In this document: positions 6,752 to 13,542 of the stretch, piece by piece
How the letters are laid out: each line of letters begins with the position of its first letter
How positions within the stretch are numbered: the stretch's first letter is position 1
NCBI RefSeq assembly: GCF_019083995.1
Contig: NZ_JAHRCU010000003.1
Location: 124,001 to 188,000, forward strand
Origin: Roseococcus sp. SDR
GTDB lineage: Bacteria > Pseudomonadota > Alphaproteobacteria > Acetobacterales > Acetobacteraceae
Reading direction: 5' to 3'
Length of the DNA: 64,000 nucleotides
The notes under the pieces: generated by a model
The model's input: only the letters and a program-made list of their open reading frames with translations
What the model was told of the DNA's origin: nothing
Databases searched by the model: none
Made by a program: the position numbers and the translations under genes

Positions 6752-8782
6752 ATGGCCGATCGCATGACGACGCCCCGCGAGGGGCGCGCGGGTGAGCCGC
6801 TGCGCCGCGAGGCCAGCTTCCGCCCCGGGACCTATGACGCCGAGGCCCGCACCGTCGAGGTGACGTGGACCACCGGCGCCGATGTCCGCCGCTACGACTG
6901 GTGGGAGGGCCGCCACTACATCGAGCGCCTGACCGTGAGCGAAGAGGCGGTGGACCTCTCCCGCCTCAATGCCGGCGCGCCGGTGCTGGACACGCATTCG
7001 AGCTGGGAGCTGAGCGACCAGATCGGCGTGGTCGAGCGCGCCTGGATCGAAGGCGGAGAAGGCCGCGCCGTGCTCCGCTTCTCCGAGCGGGAGGATGTGC
7101 AGGGCATCGTCCGCGACATCCAGGCGGGCATCATCCGCAACATCTCGGCCGGTTACTGGGTGGACGAATGGGTGGTGACGCCCGGCACCTCCCAGCAGGT
7201 CGAGATCCGCACCGCCGCGCGCTGGACGCCCGGCGAGATCAGCTTCGTGCCGGTTCCGGCCGATCCGGGCGCGGGCACCCGCGCGCGCCCGTCCACCCCC
7301 GCACCCCGTGCGGTTTCCACCACCACCCCGCCGGAAGCTCCGGCTCAGCAGGAGGCCCGCATGGCCGTACCCAACAGCACGACGGGCCAGCCGCCCGCCG
7401 AGACCAACGACGCCGCCGCGCTGGACGCGGCCCGTGCGGCCGCCGCCACCGAGGCGCGCGAGGCCGAGACGGCCCGCATCCGCTCCATCAACACCGCCGC
7501 GCGCCACCTGGGCCTGGAGAGCGAGGCCGCCGCGCTGATCGAGAGCGGTGCCACGCTCGAGGCCGCGCAGCAGCGCCTGATCGAGATCATGGCCGAGCGC
7601 CGCGCGGCCGGCGGCACGGTCAACTCGGCCGCCATCACGATCACGCGCGATGAGGGCGACACGAAGCGCAGCGCCCTGCAGATCGCGATCGAGCATCGCG
7701 CGGGTGTCACGCGCGAGCTGCCGGCCGAGGCGCGCGAGTTCCGCGGCATGTCGCTGATCGACCTGGCGCGGGAATCCATCCACCTGGCGGGCGGCCAGAC
7801 GCGCGGCCTGACGAAGGTGGAGGTGGCGAAGCTCGCGATGAACCATCGCGGCATGCTGATGCGCTCCGGCGTCGGCCTGCACACCACCAGCGATTTCCCG
7901 AACCTGCTGGCCAACACCGCCAGCAAGGCGCTGGGCGATGGCTATGGCTCCGCGCGGCGCAGCTTCACCGCCTGGGCGCGGCAGCGCACCCTGCCGGACT
8001 TCAAGTCCTTCCGCGTGATCAACCTCTCGGGCGCGCCGGCGCTCCAGCAGATCGCGGCCGTGGGGCAGGAGGCGGGCGAGATCACCTTCGGCACCGTGGG
8101 CGAATCAGCCGAGGCCTACCAGCTCTTCCGCGCTGGCCGGCGCGTCTCGATCTCCTTCGAGGCCATCGTGAATGATGACCTCTCGGGCTTCTCCCGCGTG
8201 CCGCAGCTCTTCGGCACGGCCGCCGCCCGGATGGAGAGCGAGACCGTCTATGGCATCCTGAACAGCAACCCGAACATGTCGGACAGCGTGGCCCTCTTCG
8301 CGGCGGGCCATGCGAACATCTTCGGCAATGGCGTCGCGGGCTTCGGCGCCGGCGATGGTGTGATCAGCGTCCAGGGCCTGGGCGTCGGCCGCCGCGTCAT
8401 GCGCACGCAGACGGCGCCGAATGGCGACATCATCGACCTGACCCCGCAGTTCCTGCTGGTTCCGGCCACTCTGGAGATGCTGGCCCTCCAGTTCACTTCC
8501 GCGCAGTTCGTGGCCTCTTCGCCGGGCAATACGAACCCGAACCCGAATACGTCGCTGACGCCGATCGTGGAGCCGCGCCTCTCCTCGGCCACGCAGTGGT
8601 ACCTGGTGGCCAACAACGCCGAGGTGGATACCGTCGAGTATGCCTACCTCGAGGGCATGGAGACGCCGGAAGTTACCACCTACGTGGATGAGGACACGGA
8701 CGGCACCATCGTGAAGTGCACGCACAACTTCGGCGCGAAGGCGACCGACTGGCGCGGCATGGCCCGAGCCTCCGGCACCTGA
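6752..8782 (+). CDS. Fused prohead protease/major capsid protein
   Basis: The protein has 676 residues. Residues 1 to about 190 form a prohead serine protease: the His lies in LDTHSSWE (about 80) and the Ser in NISAGYWV (about 132), followed by PGEISFVPVPAD. A linker rich in Pro, Ala and Thr joins it to a charged helical segment that probably acts as scaffold, then to the capsid part from about residue 340. The last contains TTSDFPNLLANTASKAL, the usual start of this capsid class. The protease would release the capsid protein by cutting the linker. An AGGAGG with an in-frame ATG at 7361 could also produce capsid plus scaffold directly. The second prophage encodes the same fusion. Confidence 0.92.
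   Translation: MADRMTTPREGRAGEPLRREASFRPGTYDAEARTVEVTWTTGADVRRYDWWEGRHYIERLTVSEEAVDLSRLNAGAPVLDTHSSWELSDQIGVVERAWIEGGEGRAVLRFSEREDVQGIVRDIQAGIIRNISAGYWVDEWVVTPGTSQQVEIRTAARWTPGEISFVPVPADPGAGTRARPSTPAPRAVSTTTPPEAPAQQEARMAVPNSTTGQPPAETNDAAALDAARAAAATEAREAETARIRSINTAARHLGLESEAAALIESGATLEAAQQRLIEIMAERRAAGGTVNSAAITITRDEGDTKRSALQIAIEHRAGVTRELPAEAREFRGMSLIDLARESIHLAGGQTRGLTKVEVAKLAMNHRGMLMRSGVGLHTTSDFPNLLANTASKALGDGYGSARRSFTAWARQRTLPDFKSFRVINLSGAPALQQIAAVGQEAGEITFGTVGESAEAYQLFRAGRRVSISFEAIVNDDLSGFSRVPQLFGTAAARMESETVYGILNSNPNMSDSVALFAAGHANIFGNGVAGFGAGDGVISVQGLGVGRRVMRTQTAPNGDIIDLTPQFLLVPATLEMLALQFTSAQFVASSPGNTNPNPNTSLTPIVEPRLSSATQWYLVANNAEVDTVEYAYLEGMETPEVTTYVDEDTDGTIVKCTHNFGAKATDWRGMARASGT
7350..7363 (+). 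promoter_or_regulatory. Internal ribosome binding site and start codon in the protease-capsid gene
   Basis: A full AGGAGG (7350-7355) stands five bases before an in-frame ATG (7361), at codon 204, just after the protease domain. The same signal with identical spacing (AGGAGG, five bases, GTG) is at 63111-63124 in the equivalent gene of the second prophage. This suggests the scaffold-capsid part is also translated alone. Confidence 0.55.
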
Positions 8783-8790
8783 TGCCGCCC

Positions 8791-8822
8791 GCCGGGCCGG
8801 CATGGGCCGGCCCGGCATCCTT
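8791..8822 (+). terminator. Hairpin terminator after capsid gene
   Basis: A perfect 11-bp inverted repeat (8791-8801 with 8806-8816, four-base loop) lies nine bases after the capsid stop codon. The following tract has few T residues, so termination may be partial. It would lower transcription of the tail genes relative to capsid. Confidence 0.5.
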
Positions 8823-8862
8823 TCCCTCATGAGGCGCGCCAGGCGCGCAGGAGCTTCCATCC

Positions 8863-9207
8863 ATGGCAAAGAACTATGTCGGCCCCGGCGACAAGATCGC
8901 CGTTGCGGCCCCCTACGCGCTCACCTCCGGCCAGGGCGCCCTGGTGCAGGCGGTCTTCGGCGTCGCGCAGAATGACGCGGCCAACGGCGCTTCCGTCGTG
9001 CTGGACACGACCGGCGTCTATGACATCACCAAGGAGCCGGCGCTGGCCATTTCCCAGGGCGTGCGCGTCTTCTGGGACAACGCCAACCGGCGCATCACCA
9101 CCACGGCGACGTCGAACTTCCATGTCGGCATGGCCTGGGCGGCGGCGCTGGCGGGTGACGCCACGGTGCGCGTCAAGCTCGACCGCGGCACGCCCTCGGG
9201 GAGCTGA
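8863..9207 (+). CDS. Capsid decoration/cement protein, DUF2190-like
   Basis: This is a 114-residue protein with two short lipoyl-like barrel halves. The opening GDKIAVAAPYALTSGQGALV and the closing VFWDNANRRITTTATSNFHVGMAWAAA are typical of DUF2190 proteins. These sit directly after the major capsid gene in many siphoviruses and are thought to stabilise the expanded capsid. The family assignment is by pattern recall, but the position agrees. The protein ends in acid-free sequence with a Gly-Ser tail. The gene is separated from the capsid gene by a hairpin, which may set its expression level. Confidence 0.8.
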   Translation: MAKNYVGPGDKIAVAAPYALTSGQGALVQAVFGVAQNDAANGASVVLDTTGVYDITKEPALAISQGVRVFWDNANRRITTTATSNFHVGMAWAAALAGDATVRVKLDRGTPSGS

Positions 9208-9210
9208 TCC

Positions 9211-9432
9211 ATGCACATCCGCACCTTGAAGCAGGCGGCGACGCCGGGCGGCGGCATCGTCCCCGCCGGCACCATCCTGGACCTGCCGGAGGCTGAGGCG
9301 GCGCCCATGCTCAAGGCTGGTGACGCCGAGCTGCTGAACGAGCCCCAGGCCACCGAGGAGGCAAGTGCCTCCGAGGGGCAGGGCGAGGGTGGTGAGGCCG
9401 AAGAGGGCCAGAACGCCGACGGCGCCGAATGA
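9211..9432 (+). CDS. Small acidic-tailed phage protein, 73 aa
   Basis: I do not recognise a named family. The first 45 residues look like a small beta domain (HIRTLKQAATPGGGIVPAGTILDL, then a short helix with LKAGDAELL). The remaining 28 residues are an acidic, disordered Glu/Gly/Ala tail. Small proteins of this kind are common between the capsid-decoration and head-tail genes of siphoviruses. The start is an ATG three bases after the decoration gene stop, and the stop overlaps the next start (ATGA). Confidence 0.65.
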   Translation: MHIRTLKQAATPGGGIVPAGTILDLPEAEAAPMLKAGDAELLNEPQATEEASASEGQGEGGEAEEGQNADGAE

Positions 9433-9752
9433 GCGACGCCTTTACCAGGGCCGCCGCCGCCCTGGTGGCGGACCCGAACATGGGGCTGGACGCGGTCTAT
9501 CTGCCCGCCTCCGGCCCCAGCATCGCCTGCCGCGTGGTCTATTCCGAGCCGGTGGAGCACGCCGGCAGCCTGGCGCTCGCGAAGCGCCGCATGGCCTCGG
9601 TGCCGGCCTCCGCCGTCGCCGCCCCCGCGCGCGGGGACCAGCTGCGCATCCCGTCCCTCGCGCGGCCGGACAACCTCTTCAAGGTCGAGCAGGTGGAGAC
9701 CGATCCGATGCGCGCCATGCATGACCTGACGCTGAGCCAGGCCGCCTCCTGA
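9429..9752 (+). CDS. Head-tail attachment protein, probable
   Basis: This 107-residue protein contains VYLPASGPSIACRVVYSEP near the start and ends with DNLFKVEQVETDPMRAMHDLTL. The region between holds LRIPSLARPDNLFKVEQV, resembling the small beta-sandwich head-closure proteins (lambda FII type) that join connector and tail. Size, position after the decoration genes and the four-base overlaps on both sides (ATGA before, TGATG after) support that role. Without a structural comparison the assignment is inference. Confidence 0.6.
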   Translation: MSDAFTRAAAALVADPNMGLDAVYLPASGPSIACRVVYSEPVEHAGSLALAKRRMASVPASAVAAPARGDQLRIPSLARPDNLFKVEQVETDPMRAMHDLTLSQAAS

Positions 9753-10198
9753 TGCCCACCACCGTCTGGGATGCCGCAATGGATGCCGTGGCGGCGCAGC
9801 TGCGCGCCGTGGTCACCGGCACCCCGGTGGAGCTCGACCGCCGCGCCCCGGTGGCGGATGGCGAATGCCCCCGCCTGGTCGTGACGCAGGGCGACACGCC
9901 GGCGCCGGACCTCACGCAGGACCCGGGCGCCGAGTACCACGACATCGAAATCACCATCGCCGGCCACTGCGTCGGCAGCACCGACACCGCCACGCGCATC
10001 GCCACCAACACGCTCCGCGCCCAGGTGATGGCCGCGCTGAACGGCTACGCGGCCGGCGTGGTGTTCGACGTGATCGCCATCGGCGGCGATGGCGTGCAGC
10101 TCTTCGACGCCGAGGAATCCGCCAAGCCGCGCGGTGAATTCGTTCAACCCTTCCGGGTGCGGTGCGTCACCGCCTCGGGCCACCCCTACAGCGACTGA
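9752..10198 (+). CDS. Tail completion/terminator protein, probable (gpU or gpZ position)
   Basis: This 148-residue protein lies immediately before the tail tube gene, where siphoviruses encode the tail terminator. The pattern, an N-terminal helix (AMDAVAAQLRAVV), a beta strand with PRLVVTQGD, then YHDIEITIAGHCVG, a helix TNTLRAQVMAALNG and a final strand FVQPFRVRCVT, matches the alpha-beta fold of terminator proteins. It would stop tube growth and prepare the tail for head joining. The start overlaps the previous stop codon. Confidence 0.6.
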   Translation: MPTTVWDAAMDAVAAQLRAVVTGTPVELDRRAPVADGECPRLVVTQGDTPAPDLTQDPGAEYHDIEITIAGHCVGSTDTATRIATNTLRAQVMAALNGYAAGVVFDVIAIGGDGVQLFDAEESAKPRGEFVQPFRVRCVTASGHPYSD

Positions 10199-10210
10199 CC
10201 GGAGGTCCCC

Positions 10211-11383
10211 ATGGCTGGTGCCACCATCCGCAAGCGTTTTTCGGCGTTTGCCTTCAAGCAGGAAGCCACGCCCGGCGTGGACGCAATCGCCGACAGCCCC
10301 GTGCTGGCCGATTTCGTCCTGGGTGAGGGCAGCTACACCTACAACCCGCGGATGGTCGAGGACCCGAGCTTCACCGGCTCGCTCGACATGGCGCCCGGCA
10401 TGCCTGGTGCCTTCGAGGCCAACATCACGATCAACGTCCCGATCCGCGGCAGCGGCGCGGCGGCCACCCCGCCCGCCTGGGGCAAGATGATGCCCTCCTG
10501 CGCGGTGGAAGAGGTGGTGGACGCCACCGGCGTGGCCGCCGCGGCGCTTACCGCCGGCACGGTGACGACGGGCACGCTGGGCACCGGCTTCGGCACCACG
10601 GCGCAGATGTATCGCGGCATGCCCGCCATCCTCGCCGTGAACCCGGTGGGCGGCGCCATCCTGCCCATCCTGGACTACACCGCCGGCAAGGTGGCCGATT
10701 TCGGCGTGACCTTCGGCGCCGCGCTCAGCACCAGCACCACGGTGCAGATCCCGCCGCATGTGCTGTATCGCGCCATCACGGATGAGACGAAGATCAAGTG
10801 GGGCACGCTCTACGTCTATGAGGACGGGCTGGTGTCGAAGTTCACCGGCCTCCAGGGCAGCGTGCGCCTCGGTCTCACCGCGGGCCAGAGCGGCATGCTG
10901 ACCTTCACCTATCGCGGCAAGATGCTGGGGAACCCGGCGCCGGCCGCGCTGCCCACGGCGCTCACCGCCGGCTCCGCGCAGTCCCTGCCCATCTGGGTGA
11001 ATGGCAATGCGCGCTTTGGGCGCGAGGTTATGCGCGTCAGCCAGATGAGCTTTGATCTGCGGAACAACATCATCCTGCCGCCCAACCCGGAATCGGCCGA
11101 TGGCTTTGACCCCGGCCAGATTCTTGGCCGCGCGGTGCAGACCACCTTCGACCCGCAGCGGGACACGACGACGCAGGCGGCGAACATCGCGGCCTTCCGG
11201 GCCGGCAACAGCCGCTCGCTCTTCGCTCGGCTGGGCAGCGTGGCCGGCAACCGGTTCATCGTGAGCCAGCCTGCCATCCGGCAGACCATGGGTGACCCGG
11301 GGGACCGGCAGGGCCTTTCGATCAACCAGATCACCGCCGAGGCCAACCTGGCCGACGCGCCCTTCTTCCTCGCCAGCTTCTGA
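10211..11383 (+). CDS. Major tail tube protein
   Basis: This 390-residue protein starts with RKRFSAFAFKQEATPGVDAIADSPVLA and is rich in Gly, Thr and beta-strand sequence throughout, as expected for a siphovirus tail tube protein. It is larger than the 250-residue lambda V protein, so it may carry an extra surface domain in its C-terminal half, where two stretches (FDLRNNIILPPNPE and NRFIVSQPAIRQTMGDPGD) look like inserted loops. An AGGTCC site precedes the ATG. Position before the chaperone and tape measure genes fixes the role better than sequence does. Confidence 0.8.
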   Translation: MAGATIRKRFSAFAFKQEATPGVDAIADSPVLADFVLGEGSYTYNPRMVEDPSFTGSLDMAPGMPGAFEANITINVPIRGSGAAATPPAWGKMMPSCAVEEVVDATGVAAAALTAGTVTTGTLGTGFGTTAQMYRGMPAILAVNPVGGAILPILDYTAGKVADFGVTFGAALSTSTTVQIPPHVLYRAITDETKIKWGTLYVYEDGLVSKFTGLQGSVRLGLTAGQSGMLTFTYRGKMLGNPAPAALPTALTAGSAQSLPIWVNGNARFGREVMRVSQMSFDLRNNIILPPNPESADGFDPGQILGRAVQTTFDPQRDTTTQAANIAAFRAGNSRSLFARLGSVAGNRFIVSQPAIRQTMGDPGDRQGLSINQITAEANLADAPFFLASF

Positions 11384-11394
11384 AGGAGGCCCCG

Positions 11395-11634
11395 ATGGCC
11401 ACGAAGACCCCCGCCCCCTGGATTGACCGCGCGCGCCTGCGCCTGGCGCTGCCCGGCCACCTGGTGGCGCTGCATGACGACAAGGGCGTGATCCCGCCCG
11501 AGCGGTACCTGCGCAGCGAGGAGGGCGGCTACATCGCCCTGCTGGCCGAACCGGAAGGCGAGGTGATGGTGGAGGTGGCCGAGCCCGCCCCGGCCAAGCC
11601 GAGCCTGCCGCCGAAGCCGGTGGACGCGCCCTGA
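11395..11634 (+). CDS. Small tail-region protein, 79 aa
   Basis: I do not recognise a family. The protein has a compact first 60 residues (PWIDRARLRLALPGHLVALHDDKG, then YLRSEEGGYIALL) and a Pro/Ala/Lys tail. AAGGAGG precedes the ATG with good spacing, and the stop codon overlaps the next gene by one base (TGATG). It is co-transcribed with tail tube and chaperone genes, so a tail assembly or small structural role is likely but unproven. Confidence 0.6.
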   Translation: MATKTPAPWIDRARLRLALPGHLVALHDDKGVIPPERYLRSEEGGYIALLAEPEGEVMVEVAEPAPAKPSLPPKPVDAP

Positions 11635-12296
11635 TGGACAAGCCCATCACTTCGGCGCGCGCGATCGAGCGCTTCACGCCGCATGGCAGCCCGCGCACCT
11701 ATCTGCTGGCGCCGCTGAGCTACTTCCAGCGGATCGATTATGAGGCCGATGTCACGCGCATCGCGGGCCTCTACCCGAGCGACGCGCAGCTCATGGTGGC
11801 CGCCCGCGCCGCGATCCTCGACGCCGCGCCCGCGAACGCGGAGGAGCTGATGCAGATCGTCGCCGCGCGGGAGGAGGCGCCGGCCGATGCGCAGGCCCTC
11901 TCCCGCTTCGGGCAGATCGAGCTGCAGCTGATCAAGGCGCCGGTCTATGTCGAGCTGCTGGTGGCGCGCCAGAAGCGCCTGGCGAAGCTGCCCTGGGTGG
12001 CGGCGATGCACGCGCTGCGCGGCTGGGAAGGCCCAGGCCTGCCGCCCTTCGAGGCGGTGGATGGCGTGGCCTCGCCCGCCTGCATGGAGGCGCTGGCGGC
12101 GCTGGAGGAGTTGCCCGCCGTCGGCTGGCAGGCGCATGCGCTGATGAAGCCGGGCCGGCGTGCGGAGGGAAACTCCGCATCGCCCTCGCCCTCACCCGGG
12201 ACCCCGGCGCCTGCCAAGGCGGGGACCAGCCGGAAGGCGGCGGGCGCTGGCTCCTCGCGGGGGAAGAGTTCGAGGAAAACCCGCGCAAGCGCATAG
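11634..12296 (+). CDS. Tail assembly chaperone (gpG-like), carries -1 frameshift site
   Basis: This 220-residue protein lies between tail tube and tape measure, where siphoviruses encode the short tail chaperone. The folded part ends at about residue 175, and the last 45 residues (Ser, Pro, Lys, Arg, low complexity) read like out-of-frame coding sequence. A canonical slippery heptamer GGGAAAC lies at 12167-12173, read in this frame as (GA)G-GGA-AAC. Slipping back one base gives a clean 98-codon extension ending at 12469. In lambda, the long form made this way (gpGT) loads tail tube subunits on the tape measure. Confidence 0.8.
   Translation: MDKPITSARAIERFTPHGSPRTYLLAPLSYFQRIDYEADVTRIAGLYPSDAQLMVAARAAILDAAPANAEELMQIVAAREEAPADAQALSRFGQIELQLIKAPVYVELLVARQKRLAKLPWVAAMHALRGWEGPGLPPFEAVDGVASPACMEALAALEELPAVGWQAHALMKPGRRAEGNSASPSPSPGTPAPAKAGTSRKAAGAGSSRGKSSRKTRASA
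12167..12173 (+). promoter_or_regulatory. Slippery heptamer GGGAAAC for -1 programmed frameshift
   Basis: GGGAAAC sits in the chaperone gene with the zero-frame codon boundaries G-GGA-AAC, exactly the X-XXY-YYZ form. After a one-base slip the tRNAs can pair with GGG and AAA. Slippery sites of this type in the tail chaperone gene are widely conserved in long-tailed phages; lambda uses GGGAAAG. Confidence 0.8.
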
Positions 12297-12469
12297 GGCC
12301 CGCCTGGATGAGCTTCGTGCGGCTCTGGTTCGCCTGCCGGGGGGAGGCGGGCATCGTGAACTGGCCGGCGGCCGGCGGTGTGGGGGATCAGGCGGCGTGG
12401 CTGGTGGATGCGTTCAACATCCTGGCCGGGGTGGATGCGCAGATGCGGGAGGAGCGGCCGGGGGGTTAG
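12173..12469 (+). CDS. Frameshift extension of the tail chaperone (gpT-like)
   Basis: This reading frame is entered by a -1 shift at the GGGAAAC heptamer and runs 98 codons to TAG. It begins LRIALALTRDPGACQG and continues with RWLLAGEEF, RKRIGPAWMSFVRLWFACRG and WLVDAFNILAGVDAQM. This looks much more like folded protein than the in-frame tail of the short form. The fusion would have about 278 residues. An internal ATG at 12308 could start a 53-residue peptide, but it would cut the well-formed part in two. The T-like part is expected to bind tail tube subunits. Confidence 0.72.
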   Translation, partial: LRIALALTRDPGACQGGDQPEGGGRWLLAGEEFEENPRKRIGPAWMSFVRLWFACRGEAGIVNWPAAGGVGDQAAWLVDAFNILAGVDAQMREERPGG

Positions 12470-12780
12470 GGCTGCCGTCCGCACAGTCGCAGCTGGTGCT
12501 GGTAATCTTCCAGCGCACGCAGCAGTCGCGCGTGACGCTGCAGCATGTCGAACATCTCGACCATGAGCGCCGTATGCGCTTGACCCAGCGGCGTATCCGG
12601 TTGGCTGCGTCCGTGCGGCATGACGATGTTGTTCAAGGCTTCCAGTGGCGCTGCGCGCTCGCTTTCGGCCGCGATCACCAATCGCACGGCACGGTCTATC
12701 GCGCGGCAATCGGCCGGTGTGTAGGCCAGGGCCGATCCCGCCCAGGTCAGACCCATCAACGTAATCGCCAGCGGCTTCAT
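12466..12780 (-). CDS. Reverse-strand secreted small protein (moron-like)
   Basis: This 104-residue protein is encoded against the direction of the whole tail operon. It begins KPLAITLMGLTWAGSALA, a clear signal peptide, and the mature part is helical with two cysteines (near DCRAID and at LRLCG), perhaps bonded in the periplasm. I start it at the Met after GGAGAG, five codons inside a longer frame. Its stop overlaps the end of the frameshift extension of the chaperone. A lone inverted gene between chaperone and tape measure is typical of a moron, a gene expressed from its own promoter in the lysogen. Function unknown. Confidence 0.65.
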   Translation of the reverse strand: MKPLAITLMGLTWAGSALAYTPADCRAIDRAVRLVIAAESERAAPLEALNNIVMPHGRSQPDTPLGQAHTALMVEMFDMLQRHARLLRALEDYQHQLRLCGRQP

Positions 12781-12825
12781 TCTGCTCTCCATCAAGGGCG
12801 CTGAAGCTTAGCCGAAAGCCCCTTC

Positions 12826-13542
12826 ATGATCACGATGAACATCGAGGGCGACCTGCGCGACGCCATCGCGCGGCAGGTGGATGGCCTCTCCGACCGGTTG
12901 GCGGGGGCGGTGCGGCGCACTTCTGAATCCGCCGCTGGCAAGCTCAGGGGGCAGACGCGCGCGGCGGGCCTGGGGGCGGGCCTGGAGAAGGCCTGGCGGA
13001 TGGAAACCTATCCGCAGGGCCGCCGCCGCACGCTGCGCCCCGCCGCGCTGATCTACTCGCGCTCGCCCGTCCTGCATGAGGCGTTCATGGAAGGCGCGGC
13101 CATCGTCCCGCGCCGCTCCCGCTTCCTGGTGATCGCGCTCGACGCCGCGATCAAGATGGGATTCGGCCATACCAGTGTCAGCCGCAAGGGCGGCGCCGTG
13201 CCGGGCGAGCGCAAGCGCAAGGCCAGCCGCCTGGATGACGCGGCCGAAGCCCTGCGGGCCGACATTGTGAGCATCTCGCAAGCCCGGAAGGGCGCTGCCA
13301 TCGGCCCCCGCAAGGGCGGTGCGCCACGCGCGCGGATCGTGCTCTTCCCGTCCAAGGCGCGCCCCGGCGCGCTGCTGGCCGTGCTGTTCCGCCCCGGTGA
13401 GGGCGGGAGGGGCACGCCGTTGTTCCTGCTGCTGCGCGCCACCCGCGCGCCGCGGCTGCTCGACTTCGCAGCGGTGCGTGCCCAGGCGATGGGCGAGCTC
13501 CGCACCAACGTCACCCAGGCCCTGGAAGGTGGTTCAGCATGA
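12826..13542 (+). CDS. Tail-region protein, DUF6441-like
   Basis: This 238-residue protein has an amphipathic N-terminal half (GDLRDAIARQVDGLSDRLAGAVRRT) and a strongly basic middle. It has a recognisable core VVLHEAFMEG/RSRFLVIALDAA-like region at about residues 80-110 and a beta-rich C-terminal part (ARIVLFPSKARPGALLAVLF). I assign DUF6441 from memory of phage tail operons; this is tentative. It precedes the tape measure and overlaps it by four bases (ATGA). Proteins here often act as minor tail or tail-completion factors. Confidence 0.65.
   Translation: MITMNIEGDLRDAIARQVDGLSDRLAGAVRRTSESAAGKLRGQTRAAGLGAGLEKAWRMETYPQGRRRTLRPAALIYSRSPVLHEAFMEGAAIVPRRSRFLVIALDAAIKMGFGHTSVSRKGGAVPGERKRKASRLDDAAEALRADIVSISQARKGAAIGPRKGGAPRARIVLFPSKARPGALLAVLFRPGEGGRGTPLFLLLRATRAPRLLDFAAVRAQAMGELRTNVTQALEGGSA

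Noticed and set aside
4775-7882. A 1035-codon minus-strand open frame opposite terminase, portal and protease genes
   Set aside because: The plus-strand genes there are certain from their motifs; the minus frame crosses three of them and has shadow composition.
12160-12804. A plus-strand frame across the chaperone end and the inverted gene
   Set aside because: It is the +1 shadow; the -1 frame fits the slippery site and has better protein character.
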